A DNA stretch of 53,530 nt from Pseudomonadota bacterium (lineage in GTDB: Bacteria; Desulfobacterota; Binatia; Binatales; Binataceae). Below, piece by piece: positions 27,122-36,773 of this stretch. The stretch spans positions 1 through 53,530 of the forward strand of contig JAJPJA010000075.1 of NCBI GenBank assembly GCA_021324455.1, written 5' to 3'. The notes below the pieces were generated by a model, which ran no database searches, had not been told where the DNA came from, and was given only the letters and a program-made list of their open reading frames with translations. Position numbers and translations under genes: made by a program. Numbering within the stretch: the stretch's first letter is position 1; every line of letters starts with the position of its first letter.

Positions 27122-28384
27122 TCATTTTTCTGCCGCGTGCGACTGCACTTCGGCCAGGCGGCGGGTAAGGAATCGGCGCTCGGGTTCCGCCGTAACCAGG
27201 TCCAGCGCACGCCGGTAGGACTCTTGCGCCTCGGTCCATCGGCGCAGCCGCCGCAGCAGGTCGGCGCGCGCGGCCCACATCAGGTGATATTGGTCGAGTT
27301 CATGGCGCACCCGGATCGATTCGACCATGCGCAATCCCTGTTCGATGCCCGAGGCCATCGCGACCGCCACCGCATGATTGAGTTCGATCACGGGCGAGGG
27401 ACGGATGCGCATGAGGTAGGCGTACAACGCTTCGATCGCTTTCCAATCGGTATCGGCGGCGCGCGGCGCGCGGGCATGCACCGACGCGATTGCGGCCTGA
27501 ATCGCGTAGGCGCCGGCCGGCCCGGCGGACAGGGCGGAATCGACCAGCGCGAGTCCCTCGACAATCTGGGCGCGATTCCATTGCGAGCGATCCTGGTCCT
27601 CCAGCAGCACGATTTCGCCCTGCGCATTGACCCGCGTGTTGCGCCGCGAATCCTGCAGCAGCATCAACGCCAGCAGCGCGCGCGCCTCGCTGTTGTCGGG
27701 CATCAATTCGCTCGCGATGCGCCCCAGGCGGATCGCTTCGGCGCACAGATCGGCGCGCACCAGGTCCTCGCCGTAGGTGGCCGCGTAGCCCTCGTTAAAG
27801 ACCAGGTAGATTACCGCCATCACGGCGTCGATGCGCTCGGGCAGGACTTCGGGCGGCGGAATTTCGTAGGGGATGCGGGCGTCCTTGATTTTGCGCTTGG
27901 CGCGCACCAGCCGCTGCGCCATCGTGACCGCCGGCACCAGAAACGCGCGCGCGATTTCTTCGGTACCAAGCCCGCACAGAGTGCGCAGCGACAGCGCCAC
28001 CTGCGCATCGGGCGACAATGCCGGATGACAACAGGTGAAGATCAGGCGCAGCCGTTCATCGGTAATCGGGTCGCCCATAGCGTCTGCGCCGCCGGGTTCG
28101 GCTTCGGTTTGGATAGTGCGGATGAGCTCGCTGCGTTTTTCGGCGAAACGGGCCTGGCGCCGGATGCGATCGATGGCCTTGTGCCGCGCCGTGCCGATAA
28201 TCCACGAACGCGGATTTTGCGGTACGCCTTCGCGCGGCCATTGTTCGACCGCGGTCGCAAACGCTTCCTGCGCCGCCTCTTCGGCCAGATCGAAATCGCC
28301 CAGCAGACGAATCAGGCTCGCGATGATGCGGCCGAAGTCCTCGCGATAGAGCTGCTCCAGCATTGCGGCGATCGGCGGCGGCAC
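27122..28384 (-). CDS. ECF42-type RNA polymerase sigma factor with C-terminal TPR-like extension
   Basis: The first 170 residues are an ECF sigma factor: region 2 ([37 protein letters not shown]) and region 4 ([20 protein letters not shown]). Residues from about 180 to 420 form a helical extension beginning [20 protein letters not shown] and [11 protein letters not shown]. That is the DUF6596/SnoaL-like extension of the SigJ/ECF42 group, which has no classical anti-sigma factor. The GTG start at 28384 is the longest; an ATG 21 bases further in is also possible. Its partner DGPF/YCII gene lies 41 bases upstream in the same transcript, the arrangement expected for ECF42. Confidence 0.93.
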   Translation of the reverse strand: MPPPIAAMLEQLYREDFGRIIASLIRLLGDFDLAEEAAQEAFATAVEQWPREGVPQNPRSWIIGTARHKAIDRIRRQARFAEKRSELIRTIQTEAEPGGADAMGDPITDERLRLIFTCCHPALSPDAQVALSLRTLCGLGTEEIARAFLVPAVTMAQRLVRAKRKIKDARIPYEIPPPEVLPERIDAVMAVIYLVFNEGYAATYGEDLVRADLCAEAIRLGRIASELMPDNSEARALLALMLLQDSRRNTRVNAQGEIVLLEDQDRSQWNRAQIVEGLALVDSALSAGPAGAYAIQAAIASVHARAPRAADTDWKAIEALYAYLMRIRPSPVIELNHAVAVAMASGIEQGLRMVESIRVRHELDQYHLMWAARADLLRRLRRWTEAQESYRRALDLVTAEPERRFLTRRLAEVQSHAAEK

Positions 28385-28425
28385 GATCCAAGGCTAATGG
28401 ATAACTCCGGCGCCAGGCTAGCCTG

Positions 28426-28776
28426 TCAGCGATCGATGCGGGCGACGGGCCGCACCTCGACCGAGCCATGCCGCGCGCCCGGAATTCGCGCCGCGATGGC
28501 GATCGCCTCCTCCAGGTCGGCGGCCTCGATCAGGTAGTAGCCGCCCAGCTGCTCTTTGGTCTCCGCGAAAGGCCCGTCGGTAGTCAGGGTCCGATTATCG
28601 CGCACCCGCACCGTGGTTGCGGTGGCGGAAGGCTCGAGCCGGTCGCCGGCTTTGAATTTGCCCGCTTTGACGATGTCCTGGGTGAATGCCATGTACTCCT
28701 GCATTATCTGGCCCATCGCGGCCGCAGCCGGTTGGGGCGCCTTCTCGTCCACATAAATCAGCAGCATGTATTGCAT
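28426..28776 (-). CDS. YCII/DGPF-domain protein, ECF42 partner
   Basis: The 116-aa protein begins MQYMLLIYVDEKAPQP and contains the signature DGPFAETKEQLGGYYLIEA, so it is a DGPF-type YCII dimeric alpha-beta protein. In ECF42 systems one or more such genes are co-transcribed with and controlled by the sigma factor; their biochemical role is not established. No catalytic residues can be assigned. It is first in the two-gene unit and diverges from ribBA across 184 bases. Confidence 0.93.
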   Translation of the reverse strand: MQYMLLIYVDEKAPQPAAAAMGQIMQEYMAFTQDIVKAGKFKAGDRLEPSATATTVRVRDNRTLTTDGPFAETKEQLGGYYLIEAADLEEAIAIAARIPGARHGSVEVRPVARIDR

Positions 28777-28856
28777 CGTCGTTGTCTCCCGAGGGTGATT
28801 GGGGTTTCAGCCATAGTCGAATGGATGGGACCGGGATCGACAGCCAATCCGGCGGG

Positions 28857-28904
28857 TGTTTTGTAAAACATGTTAAGCGGATTTATCCATCCCGTTTACA
28901 AAAC
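28857..28904. promoter_or_regulatory. two TTTTGTAAA-type sites between the ECF42 unit and ribBA
   Basis: TGTTTTGTAAAACA (28857-28870) is a palindrome with 6-bp arms. GTTTACAAAAC (28894-28904) is nearly the same site on the other strand. They stand out as AT-rich in a GC-rich region. They lie 81-128 bases upstream of the DGPF gene and 57-104 upstream of ribBA, so they could serve either promoter. No binding protein is known. Confidence 0.4.
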
Positions 28905-28960
28905 GCCCCGGTTGGCGCCGCTGGTTAGACCGCGGCCATGGTGGTAAGATTGCTTTGCTT

Positions 28961-30160
28961 ATGATCGAGCCTGAACTTGAAGAAGCTTTTGACCGTATCC
29001 GCGCCGGCAAGATGGTGGTTCTGGTGGGGCCCTCCGGTGAGGGCGACGTGGTGATGGCGGCGGAAAAGGTTATCCCGGAACACGTCAACTTTATGGCGCG
29101 CTACGCTCGCGGTATCGTATCGGCGGCGATCCCCGAGCGCCGGCTGCGCGAGTTGCGCATCCCGCTGCTGCCGCAGCGCTCCCCCGAGGAGGGTGAAACG
29201 GTGGGCGCGTCGGTGGAGGCGCGCGAGGGCACCACCACCGGCATTTCGGCGGGCGATCGGGCCAGGACCATTCAGACCATCGCGTCGGACCAATGCGGTC
29301 CCGACGATATCGTGATGCCCGGGCATGTGCCGCCGCTGATGGCGCTGCCGGGCGGCGTGCTGATGCGGATCGGGCGGGCCGAGGGCGCGGTTGACCTGGT
29401 GCGGATGGCCGGGATGCGTCCTTACGCCGCGCTGTGCGAAATTCTACGCGAGGACGGTTATGCCGCCCGCGTACCGGAATTAAAGGAATTCGCGCAGGCG
29501 CATTCGCTGCCCATCTGCAGCACCGAAAGTCTGGTCTCCTACCGCCTGCGCCATGAATTGCTGGTGCAGCGCGTCGCCGACGTTCCCTTTCCCACCACGG
29601 AAACCGAACTGCGCGCCATCGTCTATCGCAATATCGTAGACGGCCGCGAGCATCTCACCCTGGTCAAGGGCGATGTGGGCGGCGGACGGCCGGCCCTGGT
29701 GCGGCTGCATTCGGAATGCCTCACCGGGGACGTATTCGGCTCCAAGCGGTGCGATTGCGGCGAGCAACTGAAACGTTCCTTGCAGCAGATCTGCGCGGCT
29801 GAAGCCGGCGTGCTCATCTATCTGCATCAGGAGGGCCGGGGAATCGGACTGGGCAACAAGATCCGGGCCTACGCCCTGCAGGACCGCGGTTTGGATACGG
29901 TGGAGGCCAATTTGGAGCTGGGCTTCAAGGAAGACCTGCGCGATTATGGAATCGGCGCGCAGATTTTGCGCGACCTTGGGGTCGGCACCGTGATGCTGCT
30001 GACCAACAATCCGCACAAGCTGGAAAGCCTGGCCGCCTACGGAGTGCAGGTGGTGCGGGTCCCGCTTGAAGTAACGCCGCATCGCGGCAATATCGACTAC
30101 CTCAGAACCAAGAAGGAGAAGCTGGGGCATCTGCTGTCGGAGCTCAAACTTCTGGGCTGA
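28961..30160 (+). CDS. ribBA: RibBA-type fusion: degenerate RibB half plus intact GTP cyclohydrolase II
   Basis: The 399-aa protein has a 3,4-dihydroxybutanone-4-phosphate synthase half (residues 1-200) and a GTP cyclohydrolase II half (200-399). The RibA half is intact: zinc cysteines in [20 protein letters not shown], and the catalytic [20 protein letters not shown]. In the RibB half the acidic active-site loop, usually DDEDRENEGD, reads GPSGEGD, and the usual GHTEAAVDL reads GRAEGAVDL, losing the metal-binding His. RibB activity is therefore doubtful, while [17 protein letters not shown] is kept. The ATG at 28961 is preferred over a TTG six bases upstream. It precedes nusB, a common rib neighbour. 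Confidence 0.93.
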   Translation: MIEPELEEAFDRIRAGKMVVLVGPSGEGDVVMAAEKVIPEHVNFMARYARGIVSAAIPERRLRELRIPLLPQRSPEEGETVGASVEAREGTTTGISAGDRARTIQTIASDQCGPDDIVMPGHVPPLMALPGGVLMRIGRAEGAVDLVRMAGMRPYAALCEILREDGYAARVPELKEFAQAHSLPICSTESLVSYRLRHELLVQRVADVPFPTTETELRAIVYRNIVDGREHLTLVKGDVGGGRPALVRLHSECLTGDVFGSKRCDCGEQLKRSLQQICAAEAGVLIYLHQEGRGIGLGNKIRAYALQDRGLDTVEANLELGFKEDLRDYGIGAQILRDLGVGTVMLLTNNPHKLESLAAYGVQVVRVPLEVTPHRGNIDYLRTKKEKLGHLLSELKLLG

Positions 30161-30208
30161 TGACGGCGGCCCGCTCCTTGGTGGTCTGAAAATACCTGGT
30201 GCTGGTTC

Positions 30209-30655
30209 ATGGGTCTTAGAACGGCGGGGCGGGACCTTGCCCTCAAAGTGCTGTATCAGATGGACATGGTCGGCGATCGTTCGCACGACAACCTGCGCAC
30301 GCTGCTGGCCTCGATGCCGGCCGATCCGCGCGCGCGCGATTTTGCGCTGCGGCTGGTGCAGGGCGTCGGCGCCGACCTGCCGCATCTGGACGAACTGCTG
30401 GGCCAAGTCATAACCAACTGGTCGATCGGCCGCCTGTCGCGCATCGACCACAACATCCTGCGGCTGGGGGCGTGGGAGTTGCTCAATCTGGAGGACGTAC
30501 CGGCGCGGGTCACGATGGACGAGGCGATCGAACTGGCCAAACGCTACGGCGATCGCAACTCGGGTCAGTTCGTCAACGGTGTGCTGGACGTATTGGCCGA
30601 ACGCACCGGCCTCAAGCATAAGGGTGATCAGGACCTTGCCGCGGCCAAGGATTAG
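30209..30655 (+). CDS. nusB: transcription antitermination factor NusB
   Basis: NusB binds boxA RNA with ribosomal protein S10 (NusE) and supports rRNA transcription. The 148-aa, all-helical protein starts MGLRTAGRDLALKVLYQMDM and has IGRLSRIDHNILRLGAWELL, MDEAIELAKRYGDRNSGQFV and NGVLDVLAERT, the classic C-terminal signature. It follows ribBA by 48 bases, reflecting the widespread rib-nusB linkage; ribH, often between them, is absent here. The lptE start overlaps its 3' end. Confidence 0.96.
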   Translation: MGLRTAGRDLALKVLYQMDMVGDRSHDNLRTLLASMPADPRARDFALRLVQGVGADLPHLDELLGQVITNWSIGRLSRIDHNILRLGAWELLNLEDVPARVTMDEAIELAKRYGDRNSGQFVNGVLDVLAERTGLKHKGDQDLAAAKD

Positions 30656-31232
30656 CGCCGCATTGGCGATCGTGCTGATGGGGCTGGCGGGCGCCGGATG
30701 CGGCTATACCTTCTCGGCCGCGGATACGCTGCCGCCCAGCGCCCATACCATCTATGTGGCGCGCTTTACCAACGCCACTACGGTGACCGGAATCCAGGAT
30801 GTTTTCATGCGCTACATGAAGGACGAAATCGCCCGCCACGCCCGCTTGGAGCTGGTCGACGACCCGGCTCAGGCGGACCTGGAGTTGTCCGGCACCATCA
30901 TGGGCGCGGAGCCCTATCCAGCGGCGTTGAACGCGGTCGGCGAGCCAACCATTTACAACCTCAGCATGGCGGTCAACGCCACGCTGACCGACAGGAAGGC
31001 CAACAAGGTGCTGTGGCGTGGGACCAATATCACCTCGCAACAGCAGTATGCGATGGTGCCGCAGGCGGTGCTGGTCACCTCGCCGCAGTTTTTGCGCCAC
31101 AACTTCCGCTCCAACGATATCGCCCAGTTGACCGATTCGCAGACTCAAATCACCCAGGCCGGCGTGGCCCGCGACGAAGCCATGACGCAGGTGGCCCAGA
31201 ACGTCTACGCCGGGATGGCGAGCGGATTTTAG
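30624..31232 (+). CDS. lptE: LPS-assembly lipoprotein LptE
   Basis: LptE plugs the LptD barrel in the outer membrane and helps insert lipopolysaccharide. The GTG start at 30624 gives 202 aa with a basic N-region, a hydrophobic segment (ISAALAIVLMGLAGAG) and a lipobox Cys in LAGAGCGYTF, where GYxF after the Cys is typical of LptE. A beta-rich core follows (HTIYVARFTNATTVTGIQD, DLELSGTIMG). It overlaps the end of nusB by 32 bases and is followed by holA, the usual lptE-holA pairing. Upstream in-frame ATG codons exist but would spoil the signal peptide. Confidence 0.85.
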   Translation: MIRTLPRPRISAALAIVLMGLAGAGCGYTFSAADTLPPSAHTIYVARFTNATTVTGIQDVFMRYMKDEIARHARLELVDDPAQADLELSGTIMGAEPYPAALNAVGEPTIYNLSMAVNATLTDRKANKVLWRGTNITSQQQYAMVPQAVLVTSPQFLRHNFRSNDIAQLTDSQTQITQAGVARDEAMTQVAQNVYAGMASGF

Positions 31233-31244
31233 GCGCGCTGCCCG

Positions 31245-32309
31245 ATGGCTGCCGAAAACGCGCTGGCATTGCTGTCCCAACTCGACGCCGGCAAGGCGCT
31301 GCTGCCGCCGGCCATCCTGATCTCCGGTGCGCAGGCGTTCCTCAAAGAATATGTGCTCGATCAATGCCGTCAGGCGCTGCGCGGGGCGGGGCGCGAGACG
31401 CGGTCGTTTCAGATCGGATCGGGCGGCGATTTCGGGGCGGTGCTGGAAGCAATCTCGGCCCCCAGCCTGTTCGCTCCGGCGATAATCGCAAGCTGCCGGG
31501 TGTTGAAATCCCGCGGCGACGAAGACGGCGAAGCGCCGGAGCCCCGCTCCGGGCGCGGCGCCGACCATTCGCAGCTTACGCGCGCGATCGAATTGCTTAA
31601 AGCCCCCTCGCATCTGATCCTGCTCTACGAGCGCGACAACGCGCCGGCCAGAGTCCAGCGCCAGGTGGAAAAGGCGGGACTGGTCATCGTGTGCAACAAG
31701 CCGTTCGACAGCCAGTTGCCGCAATTTGCCGGGATCTTCGCACGCCGACTGGGATTGAAGATCGGCTACGCCACTGCCGACGCGTTGACCGAGCGTTACG
31801 GCGCCAATCTGGCCGCGATGCATAACGCGCTGGTACTGGCCGCGATTGCCGCTGCGCGCCAACAGCCCGACGAGTTTGTGCGCAGCGGCGCCGCGGATTT
31901 GGGCGCCGACCTGTTCCAAATCTCCGAGAGCCTCAGCGGGGACCTGCCGCTGATGCCGCTGGCGATGATCGATCGCGCCGCCGCCCTCGGACGCGACCCC
32001 ACCGAACTGCTCGCCGTCGAGATCATCCCGGCCCTGCGGCGGCTTCTCATCGCGGCCACGCTTGAGGCCCAGCGCCAGGGTACGGCTGAAATCGCGCTGG
32101 AGACCGGGATGTCGCCGCGCAGCCCGCGCTTGACGGCGCTGGCCAACGCGGCGCGGCGCTATGGACTGCGCCGGCTGACGCAGGTCTATCGCGAGGCAAT
32201 CAAGCTGGACGCCGACTTCAAGAACGGAATGGTAAAGGAGCGCGAGCGGGCGTTGTCGGGGTTGCTGGCGCCGCTGCTGCTCACCGAGCCGCGCGCGCCC
32301 GCCCGTTGA
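31245..32309 (+). CDS. holA: DNA polymerase III delta subunit
   Basis: HolA opens the sliding clamp as part of the clamp loader. The 354-aa protein has the clamp-binding N-domain (PAILISGAQAFLKEYVLDQC), the AAA-like fold without a Walker A, and the helical collar with LGRDPTELLAVEIIPALRRL and LTQVYREAIKLDADFKNG near the C-terminus. The last motif is diagnostic for HolA. It sits 12 bases after lptE and 90 bases before ftsH. rpsT, often adjacent to holA, lies just past ftsH on the opposite strand. Confidence 0.92.
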   Translation: MAAENALALLSQLDAGKALLPPAILISGAQAFLKEYVLDQCRQALRGAGRETRSFQIGSGGDFGAVLEAISAPSLFAPAIIASCRVLKSRGDEDGEAPEPRSGRGADHSQLTRAIELLKAPSHLILLYERDNAPARVQRQVEKAGLVIVCNKPFDSQLPQFAGIFARRLGLKIGYATADALTERYGANLAAMHNALVLAAIAAARQQPDEFVRSGAADLGADLFQISESLSGDLPLMPLAMIDRAAALGRDPTELLAVEIIPALRRLLIAATLEAQRQGTAEIALETGMSPRSPRLTALANAARRYGLRRLTQVYREAIKLDADFKNGMVKERERALSGLLAPLLLTEPRAPAR

Positions 32310-32399
32310 CGGTTGGCGCTGGTCGCCGCTTCCTTTTTTGCCCCAGTCGAGCAATGCTTGGAACACGGTGGTTGAAAGGGCGCCTCAAACAAAAATCCG

Positions 32400-34424
32400 A
32401 TGCCAGCGGGAGAAAGCAAACCTCAGGGTTCAGGAACGGGACCCGCCAATCAGAGTCCCGGCAATTTATGGTTCTGGTGGCTGATCCTCGGCGTCCTGGC
32501 GGCATGGAATATTCTCGCGCTATGGCCGCGCGGTCCGCTGTCGGTCAACATCCCGTACTCCGCCTTCGTCGATCAGGTCGATAACCGCAACGTCTCCAAA
32601 GTTCATATCGTCGGCGATCGCATCAGCGGCGATTTCGTCAAGGCGGTGCTGTGGCCGCAGGCGGCGCCGTCCCAAGGCGCGCCGCAAGCGTCGGCGCCGC
32701 CCAGGCCCCAAGCGAAGCATTCGCCCGCCCCGGCGCCGCTTTTGGGCGACCAGAATGTCGAGCAGAAGCCCGCGAAGTACACGCATTTCCGCACCACGTT
32801 CCCGGCCGCGGTGGGAGACCCCGGACTGATGCAGCGGCTGGAGGCGCATAAGGTTGTGGTCGACGTGTCGCCGGCTTCGGCGCCATGGTTCCTGGACCTT
32901 TTGCTGGAATGGTCGCCGATGCTGCTGCTGATCCTGTTTTTCTGGTGGATGGCGCGGCGGTCGGCTCAGACCCAGTCGGGAATGTTCGGCATCGGACGGA
33001 TCAGGGCGCGGCGTTACAGCAGCGAGCAGCCCCGCATCACCTTCAACGATGTTGCGGGCGCCGACGAGGCCAAATCCGATTTGCAGGAAGAAGTCGATTT
33101 CCTGCGCCATCCGAAGAAATATCACGACCTCGGCGCGCGCATCCCCAAGGGCGTCCTGCTGGTGGGTCCTCCGGGGACGGGAAAGACGCTGCTGGCGCGC
33201 GCCGTCGCGGGCGAAGCCGGCGTGCCTTTCTTCAGCCTCAACGCGTCGGAGTTCGTGGAGATGTTCGTCGGCGTGGGCGCCAGCCGCGTGCGCGATCTGT
33301 TCCGTCAGGCCAAGGAGGCCGCGCCCGCGATTGTGTTTATCGACGAGCTTGACGCCGTCGGCCGCCGCCGCGGCGCTGGCTTGGGCACCGTCAATGACGA
33401 GCGCGAACAGACGCTTAACCAGCTTTTGGGCGAACTGGACGGCTTCGATCCGCAAATGGAGGTCATCATTTTGGCCGCCACCAACCGCCCCGACGTGCTC
33501 GATCCGGCGCTGCTGCGTCCGGGCCGTTTCGACCGCCAGGTGGTGGTGCCGTTGCCCGACCGGCGCGGACGCGAAGGCATCCTGCGCATCCATACCCGCC
33601 GCCTGCATCTGGGACCCGACGTGAACATTCCGGTGCTCTCCAACACCACCATCGGTATGAGCGGCGCCGATCTGGCCAACCTGTGCAATGAAGCCGCGCT
33701 GGCCGCCGCGCGCCATAATCGCGAGGTGGTGACGATGCGCGACTTCGAAGAGGCGCAGGACAAGATTCGCCTGGGCGCGGCTCATCCGCAGCTCATGGAC
33801 CCCGAGGAGCGGCGCGTCGTCGCCTATCACGAATCGGGGCACGCGGTGATCGCATGGCTGACCCCCGCGGCCGATTCCGTGCATAAAGTGACCATCGTTC
33901 CGCACGGCCAGGCGCTTGGTCTGACGGAACAGATTCCCGGCGAGGAGCGGCACAACCTCAGCTACTCATATCTGAAGGCGCGGCTGGCGGTGATGCTGGG
34001 TGGACGCGCCGCGGAAGAAGTCGCGATCGGCGAAATAACCACCGGCGCGGAGAACGATCTGGTCGAGGCTACGCGGCTGGCGCGCCGGATGGTGACCCGA
34101 TGGGGTATGGGCAAGCTCGGACTGGCGGCGTTCAAGACCGACGAGCAGCAGCCTTTCCTGGGCTACGAGATCGCGCAGGGACGCGATTACAGCGAGAGCA
34201 CCGCCGCGCGTATCGACGAGGAAGTGCGCCAGCTGCTCGAAGACACGCATCAGGAGGTGCTGCGGCGGCTGACCAGCGCGCGCGAGCGCCTCGATGAGCT
34301 GGTCAGTCGACTGCTGGTCGAAGAGACGGTCGGCGCCGAGGAACTCGAGCACATCCTCGGTCCGCGGCCGCGCCTGATACCGTCAGCGGCGGACGGCCGC
34401 GGCCCCGCGGCCGCACCCAAATAA
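32400..34424 (+). CDS. ftsH: ATP-dependent zinc metalloprotease FtsH
   Basis: FtsH is a membrane-bound hexameric AAA protease that degrades misfolded membrane proteins and short-lived regulators. The 674-aa protein has a first membrane helix near residues 23-41 and a second one around [14 protein letters not shown]. Walker A is GPPGTGKT, Walker [14 protein letters not shown], the second region of homology [19 protein letters not shown], and the zinc site HESGH. The periplasmic region contains a Pro/Ala-rich insertion (about residues 90-125, around [18 protein letters not shown]) not found in most FtsH proteins. It is last in the plus-strand run that starts with ribBA. Confidence 0.96.
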   Translation: MPAGESKPQGSGTGPANQSPGNLWFWWLILGVLAAWNILALWPRGPLSVNIPYSAFVDQVDNRNVSKVHIVGDRISGDFVKAVLWPQAAPSQGAPQASAPPRPQAKHSPAPAPLLGDQNVEQKPAKYTHFRTTFPAAVGDPGLMQRLEAHKVVVDVSPASAPWFLDLLLEWSPMLLLILFFWWMARRSAQTQSGMFGIGRIRARRYSSEQPRITFNDVAGADEAKSDLQEEVDFLRHPKKYHDLGARIPKGVLLVGPPGTGKTLLARAVAGEAGVPFFSLNASEFVEMFVGVGASRVRDLFRQAKEAAPAIVFIDELDAVGRRRGAGLGTVNDEREQTLNQLLGELDGFDPQMEVIILAATNRPDVLDPALLRPGRFDRQVVVPLPDRRGREGILRIHTRRLHLGPDVNIPVLSNTTIGMSGADLANLCNEAALAAARHNREVVTMRDFEEAQDKIRLGAAHPQLMDPEERRVVAYHESGHAVIAWLTPAADSVHKVTIVPHGQALGLTEQIPGEERHNLSYSYLKARLAVMLGGRAAEEVAIGEITTGAENDLVEATRLARRMVTRWGMGKLGLAAFKTDEQQPFLGYEIAQGRDYSESTAARIDEEVRQLLEDTHQEVLRRLTSARERLDELVSRLLVEETVGAEELEHILGPRPRLIPSAADGRGPAAAPK

Positions 34425-34448
34425 AAACGCTAACGCGATTTGCCCGGC

Positions 34449-34739
34449 TTAGCCGGAAGCGGCCTGCGCCTTGACCCGGTTCAAGCGCAGAGCCAGGCGC
34501 GAGATTTTGCGCGCGGCGGTATTGCGATGAATCACGCCCTTGGTCGCGGCTTTGCCCAGTACCTTCATGGCCTGGCGCAGCGCCTGCGCCGCCTGTTCGG
34601 GGTTGCCGCCGCCGAGCGCGTCCTGCGTGCTCTTGACCGCGCTATGCACGTGGGTTTTGACCGCGCGATTGCGGGCGCGCCGCTTGAGGCTGCGGCGATG
34701 CCGCTTGATGGCTGAGGGATGGACTGGAACGTGTGGCAT
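34449..34739 (-). CDS. rpsT: 30S ribosomal protein S20
   Basis: The 96-aa, very basic helical protein has SAIKRHRRSLKRRARNRAVK at the start and GVIHRNTAARKISRLALRLN near the end, the standard S20 ends. The N-terminal segment MPHVPVHP replaces the usual MANIKS-like opening, a minor variation. S20 binds 16S rRNA early in assembly. The gene converges with ftsH and seems to be transcribed alone. Confidence 0.95.
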   Translation of the reverse strand: MPHVPVHPSAIKRHRRSLKRRARNRAVKTHVHSAVKSTQDALGGGNPEQAAQALRQAMKVLGKAATKGVIHRNTAARKISRLALRLNRVKAQAASG

Positions 34740-34860
34740 ATCGAATCGTGGAAGTTACCAACCGGGTTTCCCCCAGTCAACTCCGGCATCGCCCGTGGGA
34801 TTCCGCGCAGGTCAGTTTAGGTCCGAATCCGGCCTGTACCAGGGCGGGTGGAGCGCTTGA

Positions 34861-35658
34861 TTAGCGATCGCGGTCTTTGGCTTCGTTCCACAAGGCGTCG
34901 ATCTCTTCGGCGTCAAGTTGGCTCAGTTGACGGCTTGAGAGCGCGGCCTGGGCTTCCACTTGTTTAAAGCGATGGATGAATTTTTCGCATGAACGGCGCA
35001 GGGTTTCCTCCGCGCTCCACTGGATGAAACGTGGAGCGTTGGCCAGAGCCAGCAGGCAATCGCCTAATTCCTCGGCGATCGCCTCTGGGCTGGCGCCCGC
35101 GTCCAACGCGGCCAGGGTTTCGTCCAGTTCCTCGCGAACCTTGTTCAGGACGGCGCGCAGGTCCGGCCAGTCCATTCCCGCGGCCTTGGCCCGCTCGCCC
35201 AGCTTCTCGGCCCGTACCAGCGCCGGCAGATGGGGCGGGATACCGTCGAGCGCGGAGCGGATACCGGCGCGCTTGCGCTCCGCCTGCTTGGTTTCCTCCC
35301 AGCGCGCGGCGACTTCCTGCGCGCTGGCGGCGCTGTCCTGGGCGAATACGTGCGGATGACGCCGGACCAGCTTGTCGGCGGCGGCCGACAGCATCGCCGG
35401 CAAATCGAAGCGGCCGCTTTCACTGGCAATTTCGGTTTGCAGCAGGATCTGGAGCATCAGGTCGCCCAGTTCGTCGGCCAGCGCGGCGGCCTCGCCGGAC
35501 TCGATCGCGGCCAGGGTCTCGTAGCTTTCCTCGATCAGATACTTCGAAAGCGAGTTGGGCGTCTGGGCGCGATGCCAGGGGCATTCGCGGCGCAGCCGGC
35601 CAATCACCTCCACCAGGCGAGCGAATTCCCGCGCCGATATCGTTTCGAATTCGGCCAT
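34861..35658 (-). CDS. mazG: nucleoside triphosphate pyrophosphohydrolase MazG
   Basis: MazG hydrolyses NTPs and dNTPs to monophosphates, clearing damaged nucleotides and limiting ppGpp responses. The start MAEFETISAREFARLVEVIG has a GGAGGT site and gives 265 aa. Two MazG helical domains are present. The first has LIEESYETL with ELGDLMLQIL (the EExxE and ExxD metal motifs) and CPWHRAQTPNSLSKYL before it. The second has VREELDETL with EELGDCLLAL. This is the full-length two-domain form. It runs 52 bases after the FAH-family gene on the same strand. Confidence 0.94.
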   Translation of the reverse strand: MAEFETISAREFARLVEVIGRLRRECPWHRAQTPNSLSKYLIEESYETLAAIESGEAAALADELGDLMLQILLQTEIASESGRFDLPAMLSAAADKLVRRHPHVFAQDSAASAQEVAARWEETKQAERKRAGIRSALDGIPPHLPALVRAEKLGERAKAAGMDWPDLRAVLNKVREELDETLAALDAGASPEAIAEELGDCLLALANAPRFIQWSAEETLRRSCEKFIHRFKQVEAQAALSSRQLSQLDAEEIDALWNEAKDRDR

Positions 35659-35710
35659 TAAGGACCTCCAGTTTTTGCTCGACGCGGAAGCCGATGCGAA
35701 GCGGGGCGGC

Positions 35711-36472
35711 TTAGCTGCCGGCAACCACCGGGTTGCGCAAACAGCCGATCGATTCAATCTCCACCTCAACCACGTCGCCCGGCTTGAGCGGTCCCACACC
35801 CGGCGCTCCCGTCGAGATGACGTCGCCGGGCATCAACGTCATGATGTGCGAGATCCAGCTTACAAGAAAATCGGGCGCGTAGAGCAGGTCGTCGGTGCGC
35901 GCCTTGACCCGCAGCTCGCCGTTGACGCGGCATTCGGTGTCAAGGTTGTTGGGATCGACGTCGGTGGCGACCACAGGACCGAAGGGGGCGAAGGTGTCGA
36001 ACGACTTGGCGTGATACATCATCGGGGTGTTGGCAATTTTGCGCAGCTCCCCGGCGGTTACGTCATTGACGCAGGTATAGCCAAGGATGCAGCCGGCGGC
36101 GGCCTCGCGGCTGACGCGGCGCGCGGCGCGTCCGATCACGATACCGATTTCGCCTTCATGATTGATGTAGTCCAGCTCGGGCGGAAAGATGATCGGGTCG
36201 CCGGGGTTGTTGACCGCCGTGGAGGGCTTGAAGAACAGCGTCGGACGCTCCGGCGGCTGCCCCTTGGGACCCAGCACACGGCGGCGCCCGGGACCGATCG
36301 CGATCACCTTGGTCGGCGCCGTCGGGCTGAGCAGCTTGACTGACGACAGCGCAATCGGCGCCGCGCCGCTTGGCTTGAGGGCATGCAGTTCGCCTTCCAG
36401 CGGCAGGATCCGATCGCCCTCAAGCGACCCATGTTGCACGCGGCCAGCCATTGCGAAGCGCACCAGTTTCAT
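35711..36472 (-). CDS. fumarylacetoacetate-hydrolase-family protein
   Basis: Members hydrolyse or decarboxylate 2-oxo acids such as fumarylpyruvate or 2-oxohepta-3-enedioate in aromatic degradation. The 253-aa protein has TLFFKPSTAVNNPGDPI, the metal ligands in DYINHEGEIGIVIGR (Glu-x-Glu) and in SFDTFAPFGPVVA (Asp), and the C-terminal GDVISTGAPGVGPLKPGDVV. The usual N-terminal FAH catalytic His is not obvious. The specific substrate cannot be assigned. The gene is upstream of mazG, probably in one transcript. Confidence 0.9.
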   Translation of the reverse strand: MKLVRFAMAGRVQHGSLEGDRILPLEGELHALKPSGAAPIALSSVKLLSPTAPTKVIAIGPGRRRVLGPKGQPPERPTLFFKPSTAVNNPGDPIIFPPELDYINHEGEIGIVIGRAARRVSREAAAGCILGYTCVNDVTAGELRKIANTPMMYHAKSFDTFAPFGPVVATDVDPNNLDTECRVNGELRVKARTDDLLYAPDFLVSWISHIMTLMPGDVISTGAPGVGPLKPGDVVEVEIESIGCLRNPVVAGS

Positions 36473-36773
36473 ATTGTCACTCCCGTCCGGCTGTGGTTCG
36501 GTTAGCGGTCCTATGGAACAGGGTCAGCGCAGCCGCTCAGAACCTTAAAGCAGGCTCGGGCTAAAGTCCAACGCGGGAGGATTTGCGACAAGCTTCGGGG
36601 GCGGGTGTTCAGCGCCGCGCCGGAGCCATCGACCGACGAGATTTGCGGTCTCAAAGGTCGCGACCGGCGTGCACGATGCGCGAGCGTTGTGCTGGTGCGC
36701 GGCGCCTTTGAGGTATGGGGCTGGTAGCCGATGTTACCCGGGCAGGAAAAACGGATAGAAGCGGGTCAGGCAA
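36473..36773. other. intergenic region without recognisable elements
   Basis: About 301 bases between the FAH-family gene start and the stop of an RRM gene, both on the minus strand. No frame longer than a few dozen codons fits a plausible protein, and I see no hairpin with a T-tract or tRNA-like fold. It must hold the FAH/mazG promoter. Confidence 0.4.

Noticed and set aside
28777..28960. An FMN riboswitch upstream of ribBA
   Set aside because: None of the conserved RFN-element core sequences was visible, and the gap is short.
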